Shown here: positions 46,215 to 56,644 of the stretch, in pieces
Numbering within the stretch: the first letter of the stretch is position 1
Layout of the letters: every line of letters begins with the position of its first letter
DNA from: Nicotiana tabacum
Lineage: Eukaryota > Streptophyta > Magnoliopsida > Solanales > Solanaceae
Direction of reading: 5' to 3'
Assembly: GCF_000715075.1 (NCBI RefSeq)
Contig: NC_134093.1
Location: forward strand, 101,230,826 to 101,294,825
Length of the DNA stretch: 64,000 nt
Program-made: the position numbers and the translations under genes
The notes under the pieces: generated by a model
Told to the model about the DNA's origin: nothing
The model's input: the letters and a program-made list of their open reading frames with translations, nothing else
Database searches by the model: none

Positions 46215-47619
46215 GGCTAAATGTGAAAGATTATATTTTTAAATTATGTAGATCATTGTTGCGCATTTATTAAATTATTTTATCTTGTTATATTCTTCAT
46301 CACTAATCTGAGATATATATTTTAAATTTGTTTGATCTTTTCCTGTTAATTGTTTTATCTGTTTAATTAAAACTTGGTTTCTTTTATAATGTGCATTATT
46401 TGAAGGTTGATTTTCTTTAAATTAAATATTATTAATATGAAATATTTGACATTTTTAAATTTGATATTGAAGCAACCTATTAAAAATTTAAAATATTATT
46501 TTCCTGAATTATTTATTCTTGAATATTTTCGTAAGATGTTTTTGGTACTCATTGTGATGGAGCCGTGAGTTCTTTATTGTGAAAAAAATATTATTGTTGG
46601 ATTATTCTGGCATGAGCCGTGAGCTCTTTATTATTGAAAAATATTGTTGTTGATTTATTGTGGAAAATTGAAATATTGGGTACTTGATGTGCAAATTATG
46701 ATATATTGTGATATTAATACGCATGTGGTGGTATAAGGTCTGGGTATTGAAATGCATGCGGGGAGATAAGGGTGGCTTGATACGCGTGGCTAGTAGAGGT
46801 GACTACTAGAAGTCATGCGGTGTGATAAGGGTAGCTAAAACACGGGATGCTATTTCGGAAAAAATATTTTCTTTAAATAAATCGTGAAGGCTCCAGCGGT
46901 GATATAAGAAAATGAGATATTGTGAAATTATTTATAATTTGGGACTACGAGGCGGTACCTCGATAGTGCACTTGTTGATATTGATTTATGGCCATAGTTG
47001 CCTTCGATTAATTGTTGTGAATTTCATAAAGTTGAAAACAATTCTGTTTTGATTCCACGAGATATTATTTGCAATTATTTAGTGTCATTAAATGTGACAT
47101 ACTATTTGATTCATTTTCATAGTCATTTTTTCTTATTAAATTGTTTAAACATTTTTCCATGTCATTATCTATTCTCTAGTAGGGCCTGACCTGACCTCAT
47201 CACTACTCTACTGAGGTTAGGCTTGGCACTTACTGGGTACCGTTGTGGTGTACTCATACTACGCTTCTGCACATCTTTTTGTACAGATCCAGGTACAACT
47301 TATCAGTCTAGACGTCAGTGAGTTACCTGCGCACGGAGACTTCGAGGTATATCTGCCAGCGTCCGCAGACTCCGGAGTCCCCTTCTATCATGTATTGTTG
47401 CTTCCTTATTTGTCTTTAGATCTTGATACATAGAAACATTGAGAATAAATTTTTAGAAGCTTGTGACTTATTTCTACCGGGTTTTGGGAGTTGTAATCAT
47501 TTGAATTGTAGTTTATTTATTTTCAGATATTTATGATTATTCCGCATTGATAGGCTTACCTAGTGTTAGAGACTAGGTGCCATCACGACCTCCTACAGAG
47601 GGAATTTGGAGTCGTGACA

Positions 47620-48002
47620 TCACCCCCGAAGTGCATCCCAAAAGCATCCGTAACCATATCCTGAATTCTAGAATCAAGATTTGTATTCTCCACCGACCTA
47701 CTACTTTCACCAACAACCATGTTATGAAATATCCCACGGCTACCATCGATCTCTCCATGATTAGTCCACACAAAGTAATTCTCTATAAACCCCTTCCTAT
47801 AAAGATGAAGCTTAACTTCCTCCGGTTTTTTAAACTTCATACAATCGCACTTGACACAAGGGCACCTAATTACTCCTTCACTTTGGTATGGTGGAAGTGA
47901 CATTTCATGTCTAATAAAGCCATCAACCCCTTCTACAAAATTCTCCCGCAATCCCCGCCGATTAGGATAATTCCTATTGTACATCCAAGTACGATATTCC
48001 AT
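47620..48002 (-). pseudogene. CACTA transposase N-terminal exon
   Basis: Starts MEYRTWMYNRNYPNRRGLRE at 48002 and carries the transposase-associated domain of plant CACTA proteins: ..GVDGFI.., a CPCVKC zinc-like cluster, and V..HLYRKGFIENYFVWTNHGE. The protein then runs DAFGMHFGG into the LTR of A at 47619 and continues at 25609. The ATG is chosen because MxxRxWMY is the usual start of these proteins. No stop lies within this piece. Confidence 0.9.
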
Positions 48003-48020
48003 CTATACAAATAAAACAAG

Positions 48021-48854
48021 AACAAATTAATTTATTCTACAATTATAAATTAATTATATCTTTTTTAGTTAATTCAAGATAATTATTTTTTTCTAATTAC
48101 ACCAATTTATATCCTAAAAGTTCAATTCATATCCAAAAGGTCCAATTCATATCTTAAAAGTTCAATTCATATCCTAAAAGTTCAATTCACAAGAACAAAT
48201 CCTAAAAACTAAAATTTCAATTCATATCTTACAAGTTTAAACATAAACTAACTAAACTAAAGAAATTCAACCCATACCCTAAAAATTCGATTCACAAGAA
48301 CAAATTGATTTATTCTACAATTATAAATTAATTATATCCTTTTTAGTTAATTCAAGATAATTATTGTTTTCTAATTACACCAATTTATATCCTAAAAGTT
48401 CAATTCATATCCAAAAGGTCCAATTCATATCTTAAAAGTTCAATTCATATCCTAAAAGTTCAATTCACAAGAACAAATCCTAAAAACTAAAATTTTAATT
48501 AATATCCTACGAGTTTAAACATAAACGAACTAAACTAAAGAAATTCAACCCATACCCTAAAAGTTCGATTCACAAGAATAAATTAATTTATTCTACAATT
48601 ATAAATTAATTATATCTTTTTTAGTTAATTCAAGATAATTATTTTTTCCTAATTACACCAATTTATATCCTAAAAGTTCAATTCATATCCAAAAGGTCCA
48701 ATTCATATCTTAAAAGTTCAATTCATATCCTAAAAGTTTAATTCACAAGAACAAATCCTAAAAACTAAAATTTCAATTCATATCCTACGAGTTTAAACAT
48801 AAACTAACTAAACTAAAGAAATTCAACCCATACCCTAAAAGTTCGATTCACAAG
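48021..48854. repeat. 278-bp tandem repeat, three copies
   Basis: Units begin at 48021, 48299 and 48577 with AACAAATT(A/G)ATTTATTCTAC. Each also contains shorter repeats of TTCAATTCATATCCTAAAAG. The array lies directly upstream of the transposase start codon. Confidence 0.92.
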
Positions 48855-49140
48855 AACAAATCATAAACCCTAGATTCTAACTAAACTATTCAAGACAATA
48901 CAAAGTTAATAATTCAATTCTAACTAAACTATTCAAGACAATACAAACTCAAAATTGAAACACTCATCAATTAAAACTAATTCATAATTAATTGACTAAT
49001 TAACAAAACTAATTAGTTAATAAAACTAATTAACAAAACTAATTAAAACAAGACCTATACCCTAATCCTCAATAAAATACAATGTTCAAATAATTGAAAC
49101 ACTAATCAATTAAAACTAATTCATAACTAATTAACAAAAC
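48855..49140. other. AT-rich spacer of CACTA
   Basis: Many AACTAATTAACAAAACTAATTAA words; no coding potential seen. Confidence 0.6.
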
Positions 49141-49394
49141 CTAGAAATAATAAATAAATGGGTTGTAATTCAAACCTAGAATTTTTAGGAGATAGAGAAG
49201 GAGAGGGGCGGCAGTGGCAGTGGCGACGGCGCGGCGACAGCGAGGGCTGGGCGGTGGCGACGCGGGGTGGGGAATGGGATTTATGTGAGGGAAATAGAGA
49301 AGGAGAGGGGAAGGTTTTGAGTGAGGAAAATAGAGAAGGAGAGGGGAAGATAAGAGAGAAATGGGGGTTCCCCCGTTTTTCAATTCTGATTTCA
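49141..49394 (-). promoter_or_regulatory. Putative transposase promoter / 5' untranslated region
   Basis: On the minus strand this GC-richer block is CT-rich (repeated CCCCTCTCCTTCTCTAT) with a GCGTCGCCACCGCC-type core, unlike the AT-rich DNA around it and like plant 5' UTRs. It sits between the subterminal repeats and the transposase start, so a leader intron spanning the 278-bp array is possible. Confidence 0.45.
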
Positions 49395-49485
49395 GAATTA
49401 TCGACCAAAGTTGGTCGGTAATTTTGGTCGGTACATTAAGTGTTGACCGTTTGACCAAAAACTGACCAACTTTGGTCGGTTTTTT
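49395..49485. repeat. CACTA subterminal repeats, inner right block
   Basis: CGACCAAAGTTGGTCGGT, a half site and CTGACCAACTTTGGTCGG next to the 5' UTR-like block. Confidence 0.88.
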
Positions 49486-50016
49486 TTAAAAAAAAATTAA
49501 ATTCTTTTTTTTGTGTTTTTTTTCTTAAAATATTATAAACTATAAAAAAAATATTATAAACTACAAGCATTTATTTTATTTAACTATACAATTATTATAA
49601 ATAATTATAAACTATAAGCATAATCTTTATAATTATATTAACTATTTAATTTTAATAAATTATAATAGCATCTATCTAAGTAAATTTTCTAAGTTATAAT
49701 TAAGTATGTGAGTAATTTCTCACACACACACATACACTATATTGTAATTGATGCTAATAACTTCTTTTTTCATTCGTTCATCACTAATAATGCATGACAT
49801 AGATTAATCGATATATAGGTCGAGACGTTTTGATGAATCATCGATTAATATTCATCGATACATCTAAGTAAGTTATAAGTCGATGAATCAATTTACAAAT
49901 AGATATATTTGATGAAAAAGTATATATACTAATTAGTATCTTCCCAAGTCTATCCCTAAAAGAACCCGACCATGTGGTCCTAGCGCTTCGTGTTCTTATA
50001 TATATACGGCTATACC

Positions 50017-50078
<62 letters not shown>

Positions 50079-50238
50079 AACACACTTCACTGTAATACTT
50101 TAACTATATATATAGCTTGTTATAGTATATGTTAGTGTGTGTATATATATAGCTTGTTAAAGTTTGACCATGTTTGACCTATTAATTTAACTCGTTTACT
50201 TAATACTAATAACTTCTTTCGTTTATTTAATTTGTGAT

Positions 50239-50308
<70 letters not shown>

Positions 50309-50612
50309 CAAAGATGTTTAGTATTAATTCTTCTATTTTTCATTCATTCATCACTAATAATGCATGACATAGATTAATCGATATAGGTCGAGACGTTTTG
50401 TTTTTACTATTAGTCAATATAGGTCAAACGTTTTATTTTTAATATTCATCGATGCATCTAAGTAAGTTATAAGTCGATGAATCAATTTACAAATAGATAT
50501 ATTTGATGATAAATTATATATACTAATTAGGATCTTCACAAGTCTATTCCTAAAAGAACCCAACCTCGTGGTCCTAGTGCTTCGTGTTCTTATATATATA
50601 CGGCTATACCTC

Positions 50613-50651
<39 letters not shown>

Positions 50652-51194
50652 TATTGTAATACTTTAACTATATATATAGCTTGTTCTAGATGTTTTGTTT
50701 TTACTATTAGTCGATATAGGTCAAACGTTTTGTTTTTAATATTCATCGATGCATCTAAGTAAGTTATAAGTCGATGAATCAATTTACAAATAGATATATT
50801 TGATGATAAATTATATATACTAATTAGGATCTTCACAAGTCTATCCCTAAAAGAACCCGACCCCGATCGATTTCCACAGGGAACTAGGAATGGAGTCGAG
50901 TATCTATCTAGACTAGAGTTGTGTAATTGTTCCAAATGTCACTTCCATACATTTTTAGGTTTTTGATTATAAACTACTATTATCAAACTATTAATTGAAA
51001 CTAGATTATGCTCAAACGTTTTGTTTTTAATATTCATCGATGCATCTAAGTAAGTTATAAGTCGATGAATCAATTTACAAATAGCATGTTATATATAGTA
51101 TATGTTAGTGTATTCATTATTTGTATTACAAAAGTGTTAACGAATTATATTTATATTATTTAGATAGTAAATATAAAAGTAATTCGAAAGTTTG
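49486..51194. repeat. AT-rich CACTA arm with four partial direct repeats and microsatellites
   Basis: TAAGTAAGTTATAAGTCGAT recurs at about 49865, 50459, 50757 and 51047, each followed by GAATCAATTTACAAATAG. Longer similarity (about 570-590 bp offset) links 49755-50030 and 50320-50610. (TA)n/(CA)n tracts lie at about 50018-50082, 50239-50306 and 50617-50650. No gene. Confidence 0.8.
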
Positions 51195-51600
51195 ACCAAT
51201 GTTGACGTAATAACCGACCAACTTTGGTCGGTTATTTTGCAGAAAATAACAATTACCGACCAAAGTTGGTCGGTAAATGCTTCCCCTGCATTAACCGACC
51301 AACGTTGGTCGGTAATTTTAAATATAAATTCTTAAATATTATAAAACATTTTAAATAATAAAATTATTATTAAAATTTAAAATATTGGGTCCAGATTACC
51401 GACCAACGTTGGTCGGTAATCCAAAAATTTCTTGTCTGACCAGCTGGGTCAATTCGTTGACCAATTTACCGATTAACGTTGGTCGGTATTTAGTTTTAAA
51501 AAAATGTAAAAAAATAATTCCAGTTTCCGTCCAAGCTGGACAGTTTTTGGTCGCTTTTTTTGACCGACCAACGTTGGTCGGAAATATTTGGTCGGTTTTT
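51195..51600. repeat. CACTA subterminal repeats, right end
   Basis: About seven copies; the outer ones are the perfect 18-bp palindrome CCGACCAACGTTGGTCGG, whereas left-end copies have CT or AG centres. Confidence 0.92.
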
Positions 51601-51618
51601 AGCAGATTTTTAGTAGTG
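51590..51618. repeat. CACTA terminal inverted repeat, right
   Basis: Ends TTTTTAGTAGTG, followed by target duplication ACT (51619-51621). Confidence 0.96.
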
Positions 51619-51749
51619 ACTTAGAAATCAAACATGTGACTTAAAGCCATTTCTGAAGCACCTTTGTCACTACAACTAAGAGTTTTCCTTTTTAAAGGAG
51701 ATTCAACGATGTATACATATACGGTCAGACTTCTCTATAACAACATTCT
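51619..51749. other. Flank with a MITE-end fragment
   Basis: CACTA target DNA to about 51710, then ACTTCTCTATAACAACATTC, resembling the end of the MITE at 18067-18778, cut by the copia element. Confidence 0.5.
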
Positions 51750-52576
51750 TGTTGAGTATTGAGATTTTGATAATTAACAAAGTTTGTTTAGATACAATGT
51801 TCGAAGAACCAGGTCCTCAATGTAGTTGCTTAACTATTCTAAGAACCAGCTCCTCAGAATAAATGACCAACTCCTCAGGTTGATGATTGAACGTAAGTGC
51901 AAGACAGTAACTTTATTTCAAAGTTACCCATGCCCGAGTTTAGTGGAAGAAGGCTGCTACATATGATAAGGGTTGTTGCACAAGAAGATATGGATAAATC
52001 AGTAAGAGACAAGAGTCCCAAAACTTGTGGAGTCCTTGGAACAGTAGAAGTCCTATCAAATGAGAAGCTAACTATGCATAGGACTCCTAGAAGATCTTGA
52101 AGTCCATGGCGTTTAAATACTATCTATTTTGGGTTTCTGAAATTATCTTTTTACACATCAACTGAAGAACTACATTTTGTACACTCTAGCCGAGTACCAG
52201 GGTTGTGTTCTTCTTGAGTCACTCTAGTGAATGTGTTTTAGGAAATTAAGTTGTAATCAAAGTGTCACTAACAATTAATGAGTTGGAGTGAGTGTTTGAT
52301 TTACAAGTTAGAGTAACTTGTAAATCAAATAATCGTAGTAGGAATACTAGAGAGTATTTAATTACAGTCTTGTAATTGATACATTTTGGCTCATTGTTCT
52401 AGTGGATATGAAGTTGAAAATCCTACGTAGTAGGTTGTAGTTTTTGCACCTTTTGAGCCAGGTGATTTTCCACATAAAAATTATTGTGTTTACTTTACTG
52501 CTTGTTTTACTTCACGCTTAAGGAAAACGGTAAAGAACCAAGTTCTTTAGTAATTCATATGGCACTCAAACTAACA
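51750..52576 (+). repeat. Copia 5' LTR
   Basis: 827 bp, TGTTGAGTATTGAG...CTCAAACTAACA, directly followed by the PBS. Repeats of AACCAG(G/C)TCCTCA near 51808-51880. Confidence 0.85.
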
Positions 52577-52578
52577 AT

Positions 52579-52590
52579 TGGTATCAGAGC
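52579..52590 (+). other. Primer-binding site for initiator tRNA-Met, copia
   Basis: TGGTATCAGAGC, two bases after the LTR. Confidence 0.9.
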
Positions 52591-52631
52591 AGGTTCTCTC
52601 ACACACACAGCTAACACCTAGAGAGATCTTG

Positions 52632-53760
52632 GAAGCAAGATTAGTGCTCCATCCGGAATTAATGAAGGACAATCAACTATCAGACCACCCCTATTCAATA
52701 GAAATATTACAATTGGTGGAAAGCAAGAATGAAAGACTTCCTAACAGCTGAAGTATGAACTATGGACCATAGTGAACCAAGGTCCATTAACTCCTACTAA
52801 ACAAAATGCACAAAATGAAATAGTTCCTAAGGACCCCTCTGAATTTGTGGCAGCAGATTTCAGAATGATGGAGAAGAATGCAATGGTTAAGAAAATCCTT
52901 ATATGTGGACTTGGTCCTGATGAGTACAAAGTGTCCTCTTGCATCTCTACCCATGCTATATGAAGGACCTTGGAAGCTGACTTTGGAGATGAAAACATCG
53001 AAGTGGCACTGATGGCGATTAAGGAAAGTCAAATAGAAGAAGAAGTGATTGGAATGATGGCCACGAGTGATTCAGAAACTGAAGATGAAACAAAACAGGT
53101 AAGTATCTCTAACTTAAAGGAAAACATTCATGTTATGTCTAAAAAATAAGTGATGGCCATAATTGTGACCATGATGAGTGAATGGATAAAATGAATGCTG
53201 GAATGATCAGTTAATAAGAAATCTTTCATATGTCAAACTTGATCTCAAAGAGCTTGAATCTGACAAAGCTAATCTAGAAGGACAGGTCAAAGACCTTAAG
53301 AACCAAGTTCTTGAGATCACTTCTAAATATGATAAGTCTCCTGATATACATAGTGAGGGGAAAATGAGTGATCTGCAGGATAAGATTGAAAAGGAATTAA
53401 AAAGGGCTAAAGATAATCTTTGTGACGTTGAATGTAGGAATAAAGTCCTGCAAAAAAATCTAGAAAAGGCTAATTATGAACTATCTAGACTAAGCAAATG
53501 GCATAGATCTTCAGATGCCTTGAATTGGCTGAATGAAAACTACAGCTCTAACAAATCAGGAATTGGCTACAGAAAACTTATTCCCAAGTTTGATCCAAAG
53601 TATATAGGAATTTCTGATAATTAATTGTGCACTCATTGTGGAAAGGTAGGACACTTTAGAGATACTTGTCCTGTCTTAATTCATGCTCAGTTTAGAAACA
53701 CCTTTGGTCTTGAAGAAGGAAGAGGAACCAAAAGAAAAGCCTTTCATCCATACTAAGTGG
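52632..53760 (+). pseudogene. Copia gag remnant
   Basis: PPLFNRKYYNWWKARMKDFL is the usual opening of copia gag, then FVAADFRMMEKNAMVKKILI, a shortened middle, a coiled-coil-like K/E-rich frame (53364-53624) and a CTHCGKVGHFRDTC zinc knuckle (about 53638-53690). Many stops and frame changes; a large part of the gag core between about 52960 and 53000 is missing. No usable start codon: the upstream frame reads a stop. Gag would bind RNA and form particles. Confidence 0.8.
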
Positions 53761-53879
53761 ATTAAGGTAAATAATAAAATTGCTACTAATCCTCCTCCCT
53801 TCTAGGCAAAAAGAGATCTATTCATTATTTTTCAAATAAAAAAAGACCTAAGCTTGTCTGGGTTCCCAAGACTAACTTG

Positions 53880-54220
53880 TGATTTTTGGTGCAGGCTAAA
53901 GTGAGAGGGAAAAATCAAGACTGGTATCTAGACAATGGATGCTCAAGACATATGACAGAAGAAAAGAAAAACTTTCTCTTACTGACAGCCTTCCAAGGAG
54001 GGAGTGTATCATTTGAAAATGGGAAAAAGGGCCAGATAACAAGTATTGGCAAGGTTGGTCTACAGGATGAAGAATATGACATAGGACTCACTGGTGATGG
54101 AGCTCCTAAGGAATATGAACCTCAATCTGAAGATGGATTTGGAGACCACAAGGAATTTGACAGTGATCATGAGGAAAAATAAGAAGAGATAACTACTCTG
54201 ACTGCTAACCAGACTGATGA
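53880..54220 (+). pseudogene. Copia protease, with integrase region deleted
   Basis: DWYLDNGCSRHMT (about 53921-53960) is the aspartic-protease motif of SIRE-type copia elements, with Asn where Ser is usual. The frame then runs through IGKVGL into an acidic stretch (EYEPQSEDGFGDHKEFDSDHEEK) that in relatives lies after the integrase. The zinc-binding and DDE parts (roughly 1.5 kb) are absent. Confidence 0.8.
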
Positions 54221-54479
54221 AGCTATACCTACTGAACCTGTTCATTTGGGTCATTCCTTGGGTGAATCATCTATGGGTATGCAGATCAGGCCATGGAAAC
54301 ATCAAAGTTCACATCCTCTTAAGAACATCATCTCTGATCCAAATTATCTCTAAGAAATCTATGTGCACTCACAGCATTTCTCTCACATCTTGAACCTAAA
54401 ACCATCAAGGAAGCTCTAAAGGATCCAGATTAGATTATAGCCATGCAAGAGGAGCTAAATCAGTTTGAAAGAAGCAAGG

Positions 54480-55350
54480 CCTGACACTTGGTACAAAGAA
54501 CCAAGAACAGAACTGTCATAGGTACCAGATGGGTGTTCAGAAACAACCTGGATGAATAAGGAAATATCACAAGAAACAAGGCCAGACTGGTGGTTCAAGG
54601 ATACAATCAAGAGGAGCGCATTGACTATGATAAAACGTTTGCACCAGTAGCTAGAATGGAAGCTATAAGAATGCTAATAGCCTTTGTTGCGCACATGAAG
54701 TTCACCTTGCATCAGATGAATGTAAAGAGTGCATTCTTGAATGGTTATCTAAAAGAGGAAGTGTTTGTTAAACAACCTCCTGGGTTTGAAAGTGAAGAAT
54801 TCCCTGACTATGTGTTCAAGTTAGACAAAGCCATGTATGGACTGAAACAGGCTCCAAGAGCTTGATATGAAAGACTCTCAAAATTCCTCTTAACCAACAA
54901 CTTTGGAAGAGGAAAGGTGGACAACACTCTGTTTCTGAGGAGCAAAGGTAAGAATGTTCTAATTGTGCAAGTATATGTGGATGATATTATCTGTGGGGAA
55001 ACTAATTAAGCAATGTGCAAGGAATTTGTTGAGATGATGGGGAATGAGTTTGAAATAAGCATGATAGATGAACTGAACTTCTTCCGGGGGTTGCAAATCA
55101 AGCAAAAACCTACTGGAAAAATGATACATCAGCAGAAATACATCAAGGAACTACTGAAGAAATTCAAGATGGACTCTTATAAGTCCATTGACACTCTCAT
55201 TTCCATTGCAACAAAGCTGGACCTTGATGAAGAAGGGAAAAGTGTTGAACAAAAACTATATAGAGGAATGATTGGGTCAATGTTGTATCTCACAGTAAGC
55301 AGGCCTGATATTGTATTCAGTGTGGGACTGTGTGCAAGATTTTAGGAAAA
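54480..55350 (+). pseudogene. Copia reverse transcriptase
   Basis: Frames 54590-54865 and 55013-55345 with FAPVARMEAIRMLIAF, VKSAFLNGYLKEEVFVKQPP, KAMYGLKQAPRA, the YVDD catalytic box (54973-54984, VQVYVDDIICG), ELNFFRGLQIKQ and GSMLYLTVSRPDI. TGA after APRA (relatives Trp), TAA after the YVDD region and TAG near 55345 break it. Copies RNA to cDNA in the family; dead here. Confidence 0.92.
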
Positions 55351-55900
55351 TTCCTAAGGAGTCTCACGTGAAGGCTGTCAAGAGGATACTAAGATATCTC
55401 AAAGGAACTCCTGACATATGCCTATAGTATCCCAGAGGGTATAGCTTTGTTCTAGTTGGTTATGCTGATGCTAACTATGCAGGTTTTCATGTTGACAGGA
55501 AAAGTACTTCAGGAACAGCACATTTTCTAGGTTCTTGTCTGGTAACTTAGGGAACAAAGAAACAGAACTCAATGGCTTTATCCATAGCTGAGACTGAATA
55601 TGTGGCAACAGCATCTTGTTGTGCCTAGTTGTTTTGGATAAGACAACAACTAAGGAACTATGGTATTTTTATTATTTGTGTTCCCATTTTCTGTGACAAC
55701 ACTAGTGCTATAAACATTGCTAAAAATCCATGTCAGCATAAGAGAACCAAGCACATTGACATTAGATACCACTTTCTCAAAGACAATGTTGAAAAAGGAA
55801 ATATCTCAATTAACCTCTGTAAAAGAAAGATTAAATTGCAGATATTTTTACTAAAGCTCTGAGTAGGGATCATTTTCAAAGGAACAGATCGGAACTAGAT
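55351..55900 (+). pseudogene. Copia RNase H
   Basis: KRILRYLKGTPDICL, YADANYAGFHVDRKSTSG, FLGSCLV, ALSIAETEYVA, IFCDNTSAINIAKNP and HKRTKHIDIRYHFL give the complete copia RNase H order with catalytic Asp, Glu and Asp. Stops at about 55425, 55548 and 55627, and a frameshift near 55840 just before the terminal ADIFTKAL-type motif. Confidence 0.9.
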
Positions 55901-56279
55901 CTAATCAATACTTCCAACTAGTTGAACCCCAATGATTGGCTAGAAAATGTATAATTAGATGTAGATAGTCAAGTACAATGTGTTTCATTCAGTCTCGTGC
56001 TTGTATTAAACACACAGACCTGCTTAGAAAAATCTGATAACTATGTCGTATGATACTAATGTATAGTGCTGAAGCTTTATTACAGAAACAAGTAAGAAGT
56101 TACTAAGGAGTTGGTTCTTTGACTCAGGTATGTTCCATCTTGTCTTAATTCACTGGGACTTAATATTCTAAATTATTGCTATGCTCAAACTTCTAATCAT
56201 GTTAGCATCACTTCTAGTTGTCATCTAGTCGAAGAGTATGGGGGAATCCTAGAGCAATTAGAGTTTAATTACTACTAAA
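55901..56279 (+). other. Copia spacer between pol and env-like ORF
   Basis: No ORF. Contains GAGTATGGGGGAAT at about 56235, a purine-rich tract of the kind that can prime plus-strand synthesis. Confidence 0.45.
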
Positions 56280-56644
56280 ATGATCACAGTCAAAGTAACC
56301 GTTATAAGAGTTCCATTAGAACTTAAATTAGGTCACCCTTTCTCTTCCAGTCAAATCAGGAGTAACGTCTTTAAAATCCCCTTAAGATCAGCTTCTCAGA
56401 GCTCACTGTTTCTCTCAAACCCTAAGCAAGAATCAAGAGATAATTCTCTCTTCTCCCTTCATCTATTTTCTTCTCTGATCACCTTGCCTAAATCCAGCCA
56501 AACCCCTTCTAAAGCCAAATCATCATCCAAGACTGAAGCCAAATCCAACAACATGAATCCCAAATCAAAGAAACGTGTCAAACCATCAAGTGAACCTGCA
56601 CCAACTCCTGCTCCTTCTCCATCGATATCCTCCATTGTACCTAC
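56280..56644 (+). pseudogene. Copia env-like ORF, N-terminal part, cut by Athila LTR
   Basis: A frame through AAACCCTAAGCAAGAATC-type leader sequence into MNPKSKKRVKPSSEPAPTPA, a Lys/Pro/Ser-rich start typical of the third ORF of SIRE-like elements. It stops being element sequence at 56644, where an LTR begins. Function of such ORFs is unproven. The start is probably the MNPK methionine near 56552 rather than 56280. Confidence 0.55.

Larger units (their letters stand above)
25611..47619 (+). mobile_element. Element A: Ty3/gypsy Tekay-like retrotransposon, inserted in CACTA transposase, hosting element B
   Basis: Plus-strand element: 5' LTR in two pieces (25611-26910 and 37945-39452), PBS, gag-protease-RT-RNase H-integrase-chromodomain region, polypurine tract, 3' LTR 44586-47619. 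The 5' LTR lacks its first 331 bp (by comparison with 44586-44916), so no target duplication can be read; the right flank begins TCACC. It splits the CACTA transposase codons after the MHFGG stretch. It is the only element here with all pol domains present, though with at least six stops and two frameshifts. Confidence 0.93.
44586..47619 (+). repeat. Element A 3' LTR
   Basis: 3,034 bp, complete. Array I about 45440-45600 (about 8 units), TATA 45611, GGGTAAGTG 45703, GAGGTAAGTG 46113, stem-loop 46185-46214, GCATG..ATAAGG repeats about 46713-46845. Ends GAGTCGTGACA against CACTA codons. Confidence 0.94.
20770..51618 (-). mobile_element. CACTA (En/Spm-type) DNA transposon, about 30.8 kb with nested insertions
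   Basis: The left end reads CACTACTAGAAATTCGCTAA and the right end, reverse-complemented, CACTACTAAAAATCTGCTAA; both continue AAACCGACC. The three bases outside each end are ACT, a perfect 3-bp target duplication. Subterminal regions are packed with near-palindromic CCGACCAA..TTGGTCGG motifs. Inside, on the minus strand, are a TNP2-type transposase gene and a truncated second ORF. About 22 kb of gypsy sequence (25611-47619) splits the transposase gene; without it the element would be about 8.8 kb. It is surely immobile by itself. It is the oldest insertion of the nest because A and B lie within it. Confidence 0.96.
51750..56644 (+). mobile_element. SIRE-like Ty1/copia retrotransposon, 3' part interrupted
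   Basis: LTR 51750-52576, tRNA-iMet PBS, gag with coiled coil and zinc knuckle, protease, RT, RNase H, and a separate ORF after pol. Order RT-RNase H at the end of pol and the presence of a downstream env-like ORF indicate the SIRE/Maximus lineage. Integrase is missing. The 3' LTR is not in the window because an Athila-like element begins at 56645. Confidence 0.88.

Noticed and set aside
49127..49458. Overlapping open frames on both strands (about 90-105 codons)
   Set aside because: Low-complexity CT/GA-rich block; Ser/Pro repeats in one strand and Glu/Gly in the other; more likely promoter/UTR of the CACTA gene.
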